A program made the position numbers and the translations under genes. Shown here one piece after another: positions 24,212 through 32,994 of a DNA stretch of 64,000 nt. The stretch is from Palsa-295 sp963785585. GTDB lineage: Bacteria; Acidobacteriota; Terriglobia; Acidiferrales; UBA7541. A model generated the notes under the pieces. It was not told where the DNA came from, searched no databases, and saw only the letters and a program-made list of their open reading frames with translations. The stretch's first letter is position 1; the number at the start of each line of letters is the position of its first letter. Location: assembly GCA_963785585.1 (NCBI GenBank), contig CAWAVW010000004.1, positions 992,001 to 1,056,000 of the forward strand, in the 5' to 3' direction.

Positions 24212-26224
24212 CTAGGGAATCTCCACCACGCCGTTCTTCGACGCAATCGCCGAACCCTTCGTATCCCGCACCACCAGCCTCACCAGGTATCCGCCCGACT
24301 TTACATCGAAGCTCGACTTCACCGTCACGCCCGTCCGCGCCAGGCGCGCGAGCGTGGGATCTTTCAGCCGCATTTCCAGCGTCTGCTCGTCGCCCTGCAG
24401 AAAATTTCCGTTGCGGTCAAACAGCGCCGCCACCACCGTCAAATCGTCCCAGTGCCGCCCGTCGTGCTCGTCGAAGTGGACGCCGTTCACATCCACATGC
24501 GCCAGCACCGAAATTTTCGCGTTGCCCGTGCCGGTCATAAAATATTGCAGATGAAGCTGCAGCGGGAATGTCGCCTGCTCTTCCTGCGAGAAAACCGCGT
24601 CCTCGATGTCCTGCTTGGCCAGTTGGTCGGGCGTCTGGTCCTGCTTCGGCGCGAAAAATCCGCGGCGAGCCTGCACGTCGTAGTGCTGCTTGCCGGTCAC
24701 CTTCACTTTCAAGGTGTGAAATTTTCCGTCGTTCTTCAGTCCCGAGGGCGCAAAGGCGATCAGGTACGACACCTCCGGCTTTCCCGCGGTACGCTGGAAT
24801 CCGGCGAACAAATCGTTGTTGTTCAGAAATGCATAGCCGCCCGTGCCCGCCGCCAGTTCGCGCATCACCTCGTCCTGCGACTGCGCGCCCTGTATGCGGT
24901 ACTGCGCGCCTTGTCCGGCGGTTTGCCCGGTGGCGTATTGCGGCGCGCTTTGCGAGATGTCTCCGATCGGATCGATGGTATACAGACCGCGCGCGTCGAG
25001 CGTGTTGATAAACACGTTGGCGCGCTCGGCGCGATCGATCACCTCGTTCACCTGCGTTTCAAATGTCGGCGTCAGGAATCCCGGCGACACCAGCACGATG
25101 CTGCGCTGGCCCGGCAGCCCCGTGACGCGCTTCAGGATTTCCAGCAGCCGCCGCAGCGAATACTGCGTATTGATTTCGCCGGCCATCAACACTTCCTGCG
25201 CCGTCGAATACACCAGCGACGTGGCCTGCGTCTGCGCGCCCTGCTGGGTGGTGGCCGTGCTGCACACGATCGCGTCCTGAATCGCCGCCGCAAAGGCGAT
25301 CTGGTCGTTCTTGTTCTGGATCAGGTCCGCTTCGTAATAATCCATCGGCGGGCACTGGCCCGGCTGGTTGATTTGAAACGCGCCAATTGGCCGCGCGATC
25401 ATCGTGTTGATCGCTTTGTGCAGCGCCGCCGCGTCGTCGGTGAAATCGGACTGGTCCTGGCCCGACGTGGTGAACACCGCCAGCCGCGTCGCCGGGTCCA
25501 TCACCGAATCAATATATTTGTTGGCCGCCACGCGCGCCTGAATCAAATCGGACTGGCTCAGATGCGCGTCGTCGAAAAGCATGGCCACGAAACGCGACGG
25601 CAGTTCGAGCTTGGCTGTCGGCACCGGTCCGTTGTCCGGCGGCGGTTCGCTCGCCACGCCGCGCACCACCTGCTGCGCTTCGCTGGCCGCCGTCATTTCG
25701 GAAAAATGCGCGATGGTCTGCGGCTTGCCGTCCTGGAACACCTGAAAATCCTCGCGCTGCAGTCCTTTCACCGCCGCGCCTTTTCCGTCGCGCACGACCA
25801 CCCGGATGGGCACCAGGTTCACGCTCGATTGAAACGGAGCCTGCGACGTGCGCGTGGTGATTTCGGCGGAGGTTTGCGGCGCGGGTTGCGACGGCACCGG
25901 CGAAGAATTCGGCGCGGCGGCCTGCGGCGCGTCCGGAGTCGATGACGATGAAGTCGGTGAAGACGTCTGCGACGGACTTAGCGAAGTGCTTTGCGAAGGA
26001 CTCTGCGAGGTATTCTGTGAAGAGGACGACTGACCGGACGCCGCCGGCGTTGCCGTAGCCTGTGCCGCAGCGGACGGTGCGTAATTCGCGGCCCGCGCCG
26101 CCATCGCCACGCACGCTAGGAGCGCCACGAGCACCACGAGCGCTACGAGCGCCACAAGCTCCATCGCGCGAGCCACAATCGCCGAAACCGCCTTGCTCGC
26201 ACGCACCTGCCTCACCCGCCCCAA
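24212..26224 (-). CDS. Acidobacterial VWA-domain secreted protein, first gene of operon
   Basis: A protein of up to 670 residues in the same VWA family as its downstream neighbour. A hydrophobic N-terminal segment (LVALVALVVLVALLACVAMA) is followed by a long Ser/Thr/Gln/Pro-rich linker. The domain then shows VPIRVVVRDGKGAAVKGLQREDFQVFQDGK, FVAMLFDDAHLSQSDL, GQRSIVLVSPGFLTP and ELAAGTGGYAFLNNNDLFAGFQ. The start is uncertain: TTG at 26224, GTG at 26215 or 26206, or ATG at 26164; the upstream starts supply the positive charges a signal peptide needs. The signal region is built of 9-bp DNA repeats (GAGCGCCAC-type) encoding VAL-like triplets. An array of 11-bp repeats lies upstream at 26400. Confidence 0.82.
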   Translation of the reverse strand: MGRVRQVRASKAVSAIVARAMELVALVALVVLVALLACVAMAARAANYAPSAAAQATATPAASGQSSSSQNTSQSPSQSTSLSPSQTSSPTSSSSTPDAPQAAAPNSSPVPSQPAPQTSAEITTRTSQAPFQSSVNLVPIRVVVRDGKGAAVKGLQREDFQVFQDGKPQTIAHFSEMTAASEAQQVVRGVASEPPPDNGPVPTAKLELPSRFVAMLFDDAHLSQSDLIQARVAANKYIDSVMDPATRLAVFTTSGQDQSDFTDDAAALHKAINTMIARPIGAFQINQPGQCPPMDYYEADLIQNKNDQIAFAAAIQDAIVCSTATTQQGAQTQATSLVYSTAQEVLMAGEINTQYSLRRLLEILKRVTGLPGQRSIVLVSPGFLTPTFETQVNEVIDRAERANVFINTLDARGLYTIDPIGDISQSAPQYATGQTAGQGAQYRIQGAQSQDEVMRELAAGTGGYAFLNNNDLFAGFQRTAGKPEVSYLIAFAPSGLKNDGKFHTLKVKVTGKQHYDVQARRGFFAPKQDQTPDQLAKQDIEDAVFSQEEQATFPLQLHLQYFMTGTGNAKISVLAHVDVNGVHFDEHDGRHWDDLTVVAALFDRNGNFLQGDEQTLEMRLKDPTLARLARTGVTVKSSFDVKSGGYLVRLVVRDTKGSAIASKNGVVEIP

Positions 26225-26547
26225 CGCATCGAGCGCACCGCCGCCCGGCGTTTCGCCGCCCCACCCGTACCGAGCGGTTACCTAGCCTGCGAGCTTACTG
26301 CCGCGTACAGGCCGCGTCAACTTGCACAGCCCGCTTCGGCGCAAGCGCAGCCCACGTCGGCGAAAGCCCAGCCCATGTCGTCGAGCGATCGCACCCCAGG
26401 TCGGCACACTTTCGGCACACGTTCGGCGAACGTTCGGCAGACGTCCGACAGTCGTTCGGCACACGTGCGGCACAAGTTCGTCAGAGGTTGGGCAGTCGCG
26501 TCTGCCGGTTCGTTAGGATCTCAGCCTGGCGGTTTTTCGCTGCGCCA
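26225..26547. other. Gap containing the 11-bp array, separating VWA operon from membrane protein gene
   Basis: The part from 26282 to 26400 holds looser repeats of TCGGCGAAAGC and CAGCCCACG type, apparently a more decayed extension of the 11-bp array at 26400-26498. At 26510-26530 is a fragment of the GTTAG hairpin family (GTTAGGATCTCAGCCTGGC). No gene is supported. Confidence 0.6.
26400..26498. repeat. Degenerate 11-bp tandem array, nine units
   Basis: Nine consecutive 11-base units close to TTCGGCACACG: for example TTCGGCACACG (26411), TTCGGCGAACG (26422), TTCGGCAGACG (26433), TCCGACAGTCG (26444), TTCGGCACACG (26455), TGCGGCACAAG (26466). The phase is kept without indels across 99 bp. The array lies about 180 bp upstream of the VWA operon start. 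Confidence 0.85.
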
Positions 26548-27300
26548 TCAGCCGTGCGTTCGCATCCACGCCGCAAACGCCTGCCACGGCGCGCTCATGC
26601 CCACCGGCAACGCAAGCTCCTGCACCACAATCACCAGCGCGCCGGCCCACAGCGTCGCCCGATGAATTTTGTGCGTGGACCACAGGTCATACGCCGCGAT
26701 CGCCGCGATGAACAAAAACTCAACCAGCATCGCTCGCGGCAAGTGACGATGGACGTACGGCATCGGCCAGCGCACGATCGCCGCCAGCAGCATGTTGCTC
26801 GTCGCGATGCAGATCAGCCGCTTGTGCTCGGCCGGATTGCGGCGCGCGCGAAACGCAAAAAACAGCAGCGTGGCAAAAATCGCCATACTGGACATGGGAA
26901 CCAGATAGAACGCTTGCGCCGCCACCGCCGTGCCGTGCACGCCGCGCACCAGCGAGTCAGTCGCCGCCGCCACGCCCAGCGCCACCATCGCGCAGCCCAG
27001 CAGAAATCCCGCGATGCCCAGGCGTTTGTGAATGTCCACGCGCCCCGCCGCCACCAGCGAGGTTTGCGTCACCAGCAGCAGGATCCACAGCGTGAACACC
27101 GCTCCGTGAATGTGGATGAGCGCCGAGGGCAGCGGCGCGCGGAAAACTCCGGCGAGGTAATAGGTGCGCGCGAAACCGTAAAACACCGTCCCCAGCATCA
27201 GCAGCGACACCGCGGAAAAGAAATAGTGATCGTAGCGGCGGCCGGGCAGCGGGGAAGTGTTCGTTCGCGCGGAGTGAGGTGCAGCGGCAGCAGTGGCCAT
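26548..27300 (-). CDS. Hypothetical polytopic membrane protein
   Basis: A 250-residue protein with about seven membrane segments, for example FFSAVSLLMLGTVFYGFART, AVFTLWILLLVTQTSLVAAG, LGIAGFLLGCAMVALGVAAA, FYLVPMSSMAIFATLLFFAF and ATLWAGALVIVVQELALPVG. Conserved-looking histidines occur at membrane borders (IHIHGAVFTLW, VDIHKRLG, YVHRHLP), suggesting but not proving haem or metal binding. The ATG at 27300 is chosen because GAGG lies just upstream and the residues before it look non-coding. I recognise the general appearance of acidobacterial and proteobacterial seven-helix proteins but not a named family. Confidence 0.7.
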   Translation of the reverse strand: MATAAAAPHSARTNTSPLPGRRYDHYFFSAVSLLMLGTVFYGFARTYYLAGVFRAPLPSALIHIHGAVFTLWILLLVTQTSLVAAGRVDIHKRLGIAGFLLGCAMVALGVAAATDSLVRGVHGTAVAAQAFYLVPMSSMAIFATLLFFAFRARRNPAEHKRLICIATSNMLLAAIVRWPMPYVHRHLPRAMLVEFLFIAAIAAYDLWSTHKIHRATLWAGALVIVVQELALPVGMSAPWQAFAAWMRTHG

Positions 27301-28719
27301 CGAGCCTCGTTGAACGGAATGTTGCGCCGGGGCACCGAGCGGCACCGGCAATTTCGCAGAAGTGTAGTTGCCCCCGCCCCAAATTTCCAGTCGAAACCCG
27401 CAGCCAACCCCACGCCGGTTTAGTATCGGCAAGCTTCCCCCCGCCAGCCTTTACGGTTTTGGCGTTGAATCTATGGTTTTGCCTTTGCCTTTGTAGCGGC
27501 GGGCTTCATGCCCGCCAGCCTTTGCCTTTGCTCTGCACCGCGCCGCGGCGCCGCGCACGCGTCCGCGTCGCCGCCCATGCTTTTGGCGTTGAATTTATGG
27601 TTTTGCCGTTGCCTTTGTAGCGGCGGGCTTCACGCCCGCCAGCCTTTGACGTTGCCTTTCCGCATTTCGCCCAAACAAAACCAAAACCCACGGCTGGCGG
27701 GCCTAAAGCTCGCCGCTACAAAACAATCTAACCGCCGCCGTCTCGAGCCCCGCGAAAATCGAAGCCTTTCGTAGCGTAGACGCCCACGTCTGCGCGCGCG
27801 AGTCCGCGCCAGCGGACGAGCGTGCCGTTCGTCAACGCAGGCAACGCGAAGCCAGAATCAACACCAAAACCAAAACCAAAACCAAAACCAAAACGCGCAG
27901 ACGTGGGCGTCTACGCTACGAAAGGCAGCGACCGTGCAAACGCTACGACTGGCGCGCGGCTGTTGAATTCGGTCCCGCGCTTGCCGCATACCCGGACACG
28001 CCGACGATGCGAAGACGCGCGCATTTTGCCTTTGTAGCGGCGGGCTTCACGCCCGCCAGCCGTTGCCTTTGCCTCTGTAGCGGCCGAACCGCTTCTCAGG
28101 TTCGGGCAGCCTTCTGTCGCGCCATCGCAAACCCAAACCCAAACCCAAACCCAAACCCAAACCCAAACCCAAACCCAAACCCAAACCCAAAACCTGCCGG
28201 CTCGACGCAACCCGTCGTGCCGCCCCTACATAACCAAACGCGCAACCCGCCACCGCGGCGCCACGCGGAGTAATCGGCGAAACGCGGCGAACCGATGGTC
28301 GCCGAGCCTTCTTTCGGAGTGCGGTGGCTTGCCACCGCTTTCGCGATTTCGGCACGTCGAAGGCGTACACCCGCGGCGGCTTGCCGCCGCTGTCACGGTT
28401 TCGAGTTTCTGCCTTTGTAGCGGCGGGCTTCACGCCCGCCAGCCTTTGCCGTTGCCTCTACGCATTTCGCCCAAACAAAACCAAAACCCACGGCTGGCGG
28501 GCCTAAAGCCCGCCGCTACAAAATCCAGACCCACACCGCGAATCGTCCATCCGCGCCGCGGCGTACGGGTCGCCGTCTCTCGTTTTGACGTTGAATTTGT
28601 GGCGTACGCACGCGCCTTCGCCGTTTGAGTACTTCTTGACTTTGTACTCACTCCGGAGTAACTCAGTGTCCTCCATTCGCGCTCTTTGCCGGTTTCGCGC
28701 ACACACTTCGAGGTGAACG
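27301..28719. repeat. Long intergenic block of hairpin repeats and simple repeats
   Basis: GTAG plus GGCGGGC hairpins at about 27493-27521, 27615-27643, 28033-28062 and 28415-28445, with reverse copies at 27691-27720 and 28490-28521. A CGTAGACG inverted pair spans 27765-27920 with (CCAAAA)n before its right arm. A GTAGCGGCCG element at about 28077-28225 carries the (AAACCC)n tract. A GCGGTGGCTTGCCACCGC plus CGGCGGCTTGCCGCCG element spans about 28316-28400. No gene is supported; the final 90 bases are the leader of the next gene. Confidence 0.8.
28129..28192. repeat. (AAACCC)n hexanucleotide microsatellite
   Basis: About ten uninterrupted copies of AAACCC lie inside a GTAGCGGCCG hairpin element. 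Related degenerate CCTTTG/CAAAGG and CCAAAA runs follow many hairpins in the window, but this one is perfect. Confidence 0.9.
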
Positions 28720-29043
28720 ATGGCTATTCAGTTTGGTCGCAACAGCCTGGGCCCCGGCCAAAGGCAGGCGTGGTCGTTCACCCGGCAGATCACCCACAAT
28801 TTCCTGCCGGTGATTTCGGTGGTGCCGCTCACTCCGTCCGACACCGAGCCGCCTTCCTGGCACGCCTACGGCACCGGCTACGACGGATTGCAGGGCATCA
28901 GCTTTCCGCTATTCAATCAATTGGGCGTGAGCACCATCTGGTCGCAGATCAACGACTACACCAGCATCGTCACCTACTACATCGCGGTGTTCAATAACAG
29001 CAACAACACGATCGAGTATGCATTCGTCGAAGCCGACCTGTGA
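28720..29043 (+). CDS. Hypothetical protein, first of a two-gene unit
   Basis: A 107-residue protein without signal peptide or membrane segment: a Gly/Gln-rich start (FGRNSLGPGQRQAWSF), a middle with SWHAYGTGYDGLQGISFPLF and a C-terminal part rich in beta-branched and aromatic residues (TSIVTYYIAVFNNSNNTIEY) that suggests a beta-sandwich. GAGGTGAACG precedes the ATG and codon use is like neighbouring genes. The next gene starts nine bases after its stop, so they are probably co-transcribed. I recognise no family. Confidence 0.65.
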   Translation: MAIQFGRNSLGPGQRQAWSFTRQITHNFLPVISVVPLTPSDTEPPSWHAYGTGYDGLQGISFPLFNQLGVSTIWSQINDYTSIVTYYIAVFNNSNNTIEYAFVEADL

Positions 29044-29052
29044 GGTTCCGCC

Positions 29053-29280
29053 ATGATTGCGTCCGTACTGCACGACCTCGAAGGAAAAATTATCGCCATC
29101 GCGCTGAAGCATGATCTGAAAGCCGCGGGCAGCAAGTTTGACAGCTACGCCATGGTCCCGCAGCAGGGCCAGCTCGTCGCCGACATCGACCTCGGCGCCG
29201 AGCACTCCTCTCGCTCGCTCCGCGAGTTGCACGATCTCTACCGCGTCGATCTCACCTCGGTAAAGCTGGTGAAGAAGTAG
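29053..29280 (+). CDS. Hypothetical small protein, second of a two-gene unit
   Basis: A 75-residue soluble protein (MIASVLHDLEGKIIAIALKH ... HDLYRVDLTSVKLVKK), charged and probably alpha/beta. It starts nine bases after the preceding stop with GAGG overlapping the end of that gene, so translational coupling is likely. No recognised domain. The repeat-rich gap begins directly downstream. Confidence 0.6.
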   Translation: MIASVLHDLEGKIIAIALKHDLKAAGSKFDSYAMVPQQGQLVADIDLGAEHSSRSLRELHDLYRVDLTSVKLVKK

Positions 29281-30085
29281 TCGCAAGTCGCGACCCGACC
29301 GCCGGTTTGCATACGCTCGACACTCGTGTCTGACAGTTGGTTTGACAGTGGGGCCCTCCGCACCACTCCTCATGCCTTGCGGGTCGTGGCTTCAGCCACG
29401 ACACTTCAAATCGTCGCGGAGCGATTTCCTATCGGCCGCCTTCTAGCCGAACCTTCGCCGTCGCTTTTGTAGCGGCGGGCTTCACGCCCGCCAGCCTTCG
29501 CTTTCCGCCGTTGCCTTTGCCCATTTCCCGTTAGTCCACGCCGTACAGCTTCGGAGCGAATCGCTGCGACCTCGAACGCCGCAACGGTTTTCGCGGAGTG
29601 CGGTGGCATCCCGCCAACGGCGGGAGACCACCGCCGGCCACCCACGTCCACCCCAGGCACCCCGCAGCCTCGCACTCTCCCGCTTTTCGCCACGCACGCC
29701 CCCACCGAACGCGCCCCGGCCTCGCGTCAGTCGCCCGCGCATCGGTGAGTGCTTCCGCGCCTCACCACACAACAGAGCGGCGAGCGCCGCGAAACGACTC
29801 GTTTACGGTGTTCGAGCCTACATCCGCGCCACACCACAGCCGCGCGGCCGGCGGTGGTTCGTCCTGAACGACGGACGCGCCACCGCACTCCGCGAAAACC
29901 GCGCGTTCGGCGCCCCAACGAACGATGCCCTCGACCCTTCGCCCGATCCTTGCGGGTCGTGGCTTTAGCCACGACATTCAGCCATCGCACCACCGGCGGC
30001 TTTAGCCGCTGAAGCTCCCTCGCCCGCCGGCGCCACAAAAACGCACACCCATCCCCCGCCGCGAATCTCGCGCCACAACCAAAAT
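29281..30085. repeat. Intergenic block with a MITE-like element
   Basis: Decayed five-hairpin fragments lie at about 29320-29370, followed by the hairpin GTCGTGGCTTCAGCCACGAC near 29384-29403 and a GTAG plus GGCGGGC hairpin at 29467-29495. A MITE-like element spans about 29541-29911: its left end has TTTTCGCGGAGTGCGGTGGC, its right end the reverse complement GCCACCGCACTCCGCGAAAA. A GTCGTGGCTTTAGCCACGAC hairpin follows at about 29954-29975. No gene is supported. Confidence 0.75.
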
Positions 30086-30628
30086 TTATTTCGGTTTGCT
30101 GATGATCCCGCAGGCAATCCGCGGCGGAGCGCTTTCGGTAACCTCGGTGGCCACTTCGTGAATCACAATCGCCGTGCCGCCGTTGCTGAAAACCGAGCGG
30201 TCGCCCGCGCCCAGCGTCACGTTCGGAGCAATCGTGGTCACATGCGCGGTGCCGTTTTCTTCCACGTCGAGTTCAAAATGCGGAATATCGCCCAGCGCCA
30301 TGCCGCCGGGGCTCATCGCGCCGTGTGCGTCGCCGCTGATCGCGCCCATAAAGTGCGGGCCCGCCGATTTGAAATCGGGCGGATCGCATTTCGGATACTG
30401 GTGGATGTGCATCAAGTGATGCCCGGCGGGCAGCTTGCGAATCTCCAGCCGAATGCGAACGCCGTGCGCCGCTTCGGTCAGATAGGCTGTGCCGACGCTT
30501 CGGCCATCGGCATTGATAATGTCCACCACCACGGGTTTGGCCCCGGGCGCTTTGTCGTTTTCCTGCGCCCGCGCTGGCGACGCAATCGAAAGCCCCACGC
30601 ACACCATCGCCCAAGCAATCGCTCTCAT
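30086..30628 (-). CDS. sodC: Periplasmic Cu/Zn superoxide dismutase family protein
   Basis: A 180-residue exported protein of the Cu/Zn superoxide dismutase fold, which converts superoxide to peroxide and oxygen. The start at 30628 lies six bases after GGAGG and gives a signal peptide ending in SPARAQ. Copper-site histidines are H74 and H76 (HIHQYPKC), the bridging H92 (AGPHF) and H157 (VIHEVA). The disulfide cysteines C81 and C173 (RIACGII) are present. For zinc, H102 (AHG) and D114 (GD) are present, but the histidine normally two to three residues before that Asp is Ala (MALGD). The loop is therefore atypical and zinc binding may be weakened. It is divergent from the MlaE gene. Confidence 0.85.
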   Translation of the reverse strand: MRAIAWAMVCVGLSIASPARAQENDKAPGAKPVVVDIINADGRSVGTAYLTEAAHGVRIRLEIRKLPAGHHLMHIHQYPKCDPPDFKSAGPHFMGAISGDAHGAMSPGGMALGDIPHFELDVEENGTAHVTTIAPNVTLGAGDRSVFSNGGTAIVIHEVATEVTESAPPRIACGIISKPK

Positions 30629-31013
30629 CCCCATCCTCCCCACCGTGCTTTTTAGTTTCGGCACCCGCCGGACATTTCTCCCACTCTACGCAGCGCCGCG
30701 CACCCGCACAACCGCCTGTGCCGTTTCAGCCATTAGCCGCCGGGATTGCTCGCTCGCCGCCTCTGGTCACGCAAGCAGCGTTGCAGGCTCGCGCGGCGAC
30801 GAAGCGGCGACCCGCGCGGTTTTGTTTCACGCTCGTCTCACACACCTCCGCGCCGCTCGCTCAATTCAACCTGCGCTGCCGCCCCACCCGTATTCAATTC
30901 CCAGCAAACTCCAACGTTTCACGCAGTGCTCCCTTCTGCCGCTGCCCCGCGTGGTGTATCTTCCTTCGACCGGCCTTTTCCGTCGCCATCTTCACGCAGG
31001 GGAGCACACCATC
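30629..31013. other. Divergent intergenic region between sodC and MlaE gene
   Basis: This 385-bp gap must hold both promoters, but I see no clear box pair, gene or repeat-family copy in it. Confidence 0.4.
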
Positions 31014-31823
31014 ATGGACGAAGCACTGGCGGTAAAAACTCCGTCGATTCCCGAAGCGTGCGTCAACACGCTCAAAGCCGCCGTGTATCACGTGCAGGAC
31101 TACTCCGAACTGACGCTCGAATCCCTCAAAGTGATCTTCTCGTCCACGCGCTACCTGGGCGACATGATCGATCAAATCGACCTGATCGGAGTCGGCTCGC
31201 TGCCCATCATCTGCGTTGCGCTGGCTTGCGTGGGCGGCGTGATCGTGCTGAATTCCGCCGCGCAGTTTCAGCGGTTCGGCGAAACGATTCTCACCGGCGA
31301 CGCGCTGTCGCTCTCGCTGATCCGCGAGCTCGGGCCGGTGTTCACCGCGCTGCTGGTCGCCGGGCGCAACTCCACCGGCATGGCTTCGCAGTTGGGCTCG
31401 ATGCTGGTCACCGAACAAGTGGACGCGATGCGCGGGCTGGGCATCGACCCGATTCGCAAGCTGATGGCCCCGCGCGTGGTCGCTACCGTGATCGTCATGC
31501 CGCTGCTGGTGGCGCTGGGCGATTGTGCCGGCATGCTCGGAGGTTTTCTGGCCGCCACCATCACGCTGCGGATCAACGCCGAGCAATTCTGGTCGCGCGC
31601 CATTCACGTTTTGGCGCTCGGCGATCTGGTGATCGGCTTCTCGAAGCCCGTCGTTTTCGGGTTCATCGTCGCCACGGTCGGTTGTTACCAGGGCTTGCGC
31701 GTCCGCGGCGGCACCGCCGGAGTCGGCCGCGCCACGATCGCCGCTTTCGTCGCCGCGTCCGTCACCGTGCTGATCGCCGACCTGTTCCTTACGCGCCTGC
31801 TGCTCTACACCTTTAATCTCTAG
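31014..31823 (+). CDS. MlaE/YrbE family ABC transporter permease
   Basis: A 269-residue inner-membrane permease of the MlaE family, the subunit of Mce/Mla-type lipid transporters. Visible features are DQIDLIGVGSLPIICVALAC, the family signature region LIRELGPVFTALLVAGRNSTGMASQLGSM, VTEQVDAMRGLGIDPIRKLMAPR and GFSKPVVFGFIVATVGCYQG. GGAG stands eight bases before the ATG. The usual ATPase (MlaF) and substrate-binding (MlaD) partners are not adjacent: the next gene is convergent and unrelated. The protein therefore has to pair with subunits encoded elsewhere. Confidence 0.9.
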   Translation: MDEALAVKTPSIPEACVNTLKAAVYHVQDYSELTLESLKVIFSSTRYLGDMIDQIDLIGVGSLPIICVALACVGGVIVLNSAAQFQRFGETILTGDALSLSLIRELGPVFTALLVAGRNSTGMASQLGSMLVTEQVDAMRGLGIDPIRKLMAPRVVATVIVMPLLVALGDCAGMLGGFLAATITLRINAEQFWSRAIHVLALGDLVIGFSKPVVFGFIVATVGCYQGLRVRGGTAGVGRATIAAFVAASVTVLIADLFLTRLLLYTFNL

Positions 31824-31964
31824 GCCTCGGCTGTCGGTGCGACGCAGCGCGGACAAGCTGCAGCAGGCTTCCGCCGCTTGCGCACCTTCGCGATCGAAAT
31901 CCTGAACGGAAAGAAAACTTTCGGGGGGAGGGATTTGCTACGGATTACCGCACAGCAAGAACCA

Positions 31965-32153
31965 TCACGCCATCTGGCGCTCTTCCATCTTCACCGCATA
32001 CATCCGACCGTAACAATCGTTGCAGCGAAACGGTTTGATCGGCGTCACCGTGCAGGCTACTCGCTCGGCGATTCCTTTTCGCTTCGAGCGGTGAATGTTC
32101 GGACTGCCGCACAAAGGACACTTGTGCGATCGAATCGAGTAGATCAGCGTCAT
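31965..32153 (-). CDS. Small zinc-ribbon protein
   Basis: A 62-residue protein with two CxxC pairs: HKCPLCGSPNIHRSKRKGI and FRCNDCYGRMYAVK. The arrangement CPLCGS...RS-R-G ... P-RC-DC--R-Y is a zinc ribbon seen in many small acidobacterial proteins. An upstream in-frame ATG at 32222 (GAGG nine bases before it) would add 23 residues, but the DNA there (AAATTTTGTATATTTATTTT on the minus strand) looks like a promoter, so the shorter start is preferred. Role, perhaps nucleic-acid binding, is inferred only. Confidence 0.6.
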   Translation of the reverse strand: MTLIYSIRSHKCPLCGSPNIHRSKRKGIAERVACTVTPIKPFRCNDCYGRMYAVKMEERQMA

Positions 32154-32414
32154 CGTCTGACGAACGGCAACGTCGCCGCCCGGGGGCAAAATAAATATAC
32201 AAAATTTTTTCCGCGATTCCATCTCGAAAACCCTCGTCAGCGAAAAAAGTTTCGTCTCATTTTGAGCCGTCCCGCCGCGTCGCCCGCCGCCGCTCACCGC
32301 CGCTCGCCATTCGTCCGCCGCGAATGCCTCGCAAACTTTTGCCGCCACACTCCGCGGAACACCGCGCGGACTTGCGAGGACCGCTGTTTCGCGCTGTACG
32401 CGATCATCCGCCGC

Positions 32415-32807
32415 CTAATTCTGCCGCACCGCTTCCCACTCGGCGTGGCGGCCGTGAATGCCGTACATCCCGTGCATCCGGTCGCCGTCCACCTGCCCGC
32501 GAAACGTCAGTACGTTGCGCGTCTTGGTGCTGAACTCGATGTGATGCACGTGAATCGAGCCCTGAATTCCTCCGGACTGGTTGGGTCCTTTGAAATGGCC
32601 GCTCAGCTCGGTGCCGTTCTGCACGATCTCGACAAACTTGGTCACCGACTCGTTGTTGTTCACGTTTTTCGAATAGATCGTCCATTTGCCGGCCACGTTG
32701 TCGGGCGCATTCTCGGCAGGCGGCTGCTGCGCCACGGCCACGTGCCCCGCGATCACAAACAAGCCGATCAACGTCACCGTTGCAAATTTCGAGCGCATAC
32801 TTTTCAC
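32415..32807 (-). CDS. Small secreted protein of unknown function
   Basis: A 130-residue exported protein. GGAGG lies seven bases before a GTG start at 32807, and the signal peptide is SKFATVTLIGLFVIAGHVAVAQ. The mature part (GKWTIYSKNVNNNESVTKFV, EIVQNGTELSGHFKG, GGIQGSIHVHHIEFSTKTRN, VLTFRGQVDGDRMHGMYGI) alternates beta strands and resembles the short beta-barrel proteins that many Acidobacteria and Planctomycetes secrete, with the G-W ... Q-G--L-G pattern of lipocalin-like domains. Ligand and role unknown. The next gene is divergent. Confidence 0.65.
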   Translation of the reverse strand: MKSMRSKFATVTLIGLFVIAGHVAVAQQPPAENAPDNVAGKWTIYSKNVNNNESVTKFVEIVQNGTELSGHFKGPNQSGGIQGSIHVHHIEFSTKTRNVLTFRGQVDGDRMHGMYGIHGRHAEWEAVRQN

Positions 32808-32994
32808 GGCGCTTCCTCCTTTCATGGAACTGGCCGACGTTGTACAGCAAATCCGTGGGTCGAATCAACGTCTAACCGTTCGCTTGCGGGCAAACACTTT
32901 CAACTTTGTCGCTTTCACGCTGCGAGATAGAATCCGCACGTCTCGCGCAGGAATTTGCAGCCCCACTCGCGCAGGCAGCCGAGGATCACGCCCG

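Noticed and set aside
21843..25945. Long plus-strand frames opposite the VWA operon
   Set aside because: Histidine/arginine-rich shadows; the minus strand gives signal peptides and known domains.
28129..28192. (AAACCC)n as a real telomere or chromosome end
   Set aside because: It is internal, flanked by repeat elements and genes on both sides.
28720..29280. Prophage remnant
   Set aside because: Two small unknown genes alone, with no integrase, capsid, tail or attachment site nearby.
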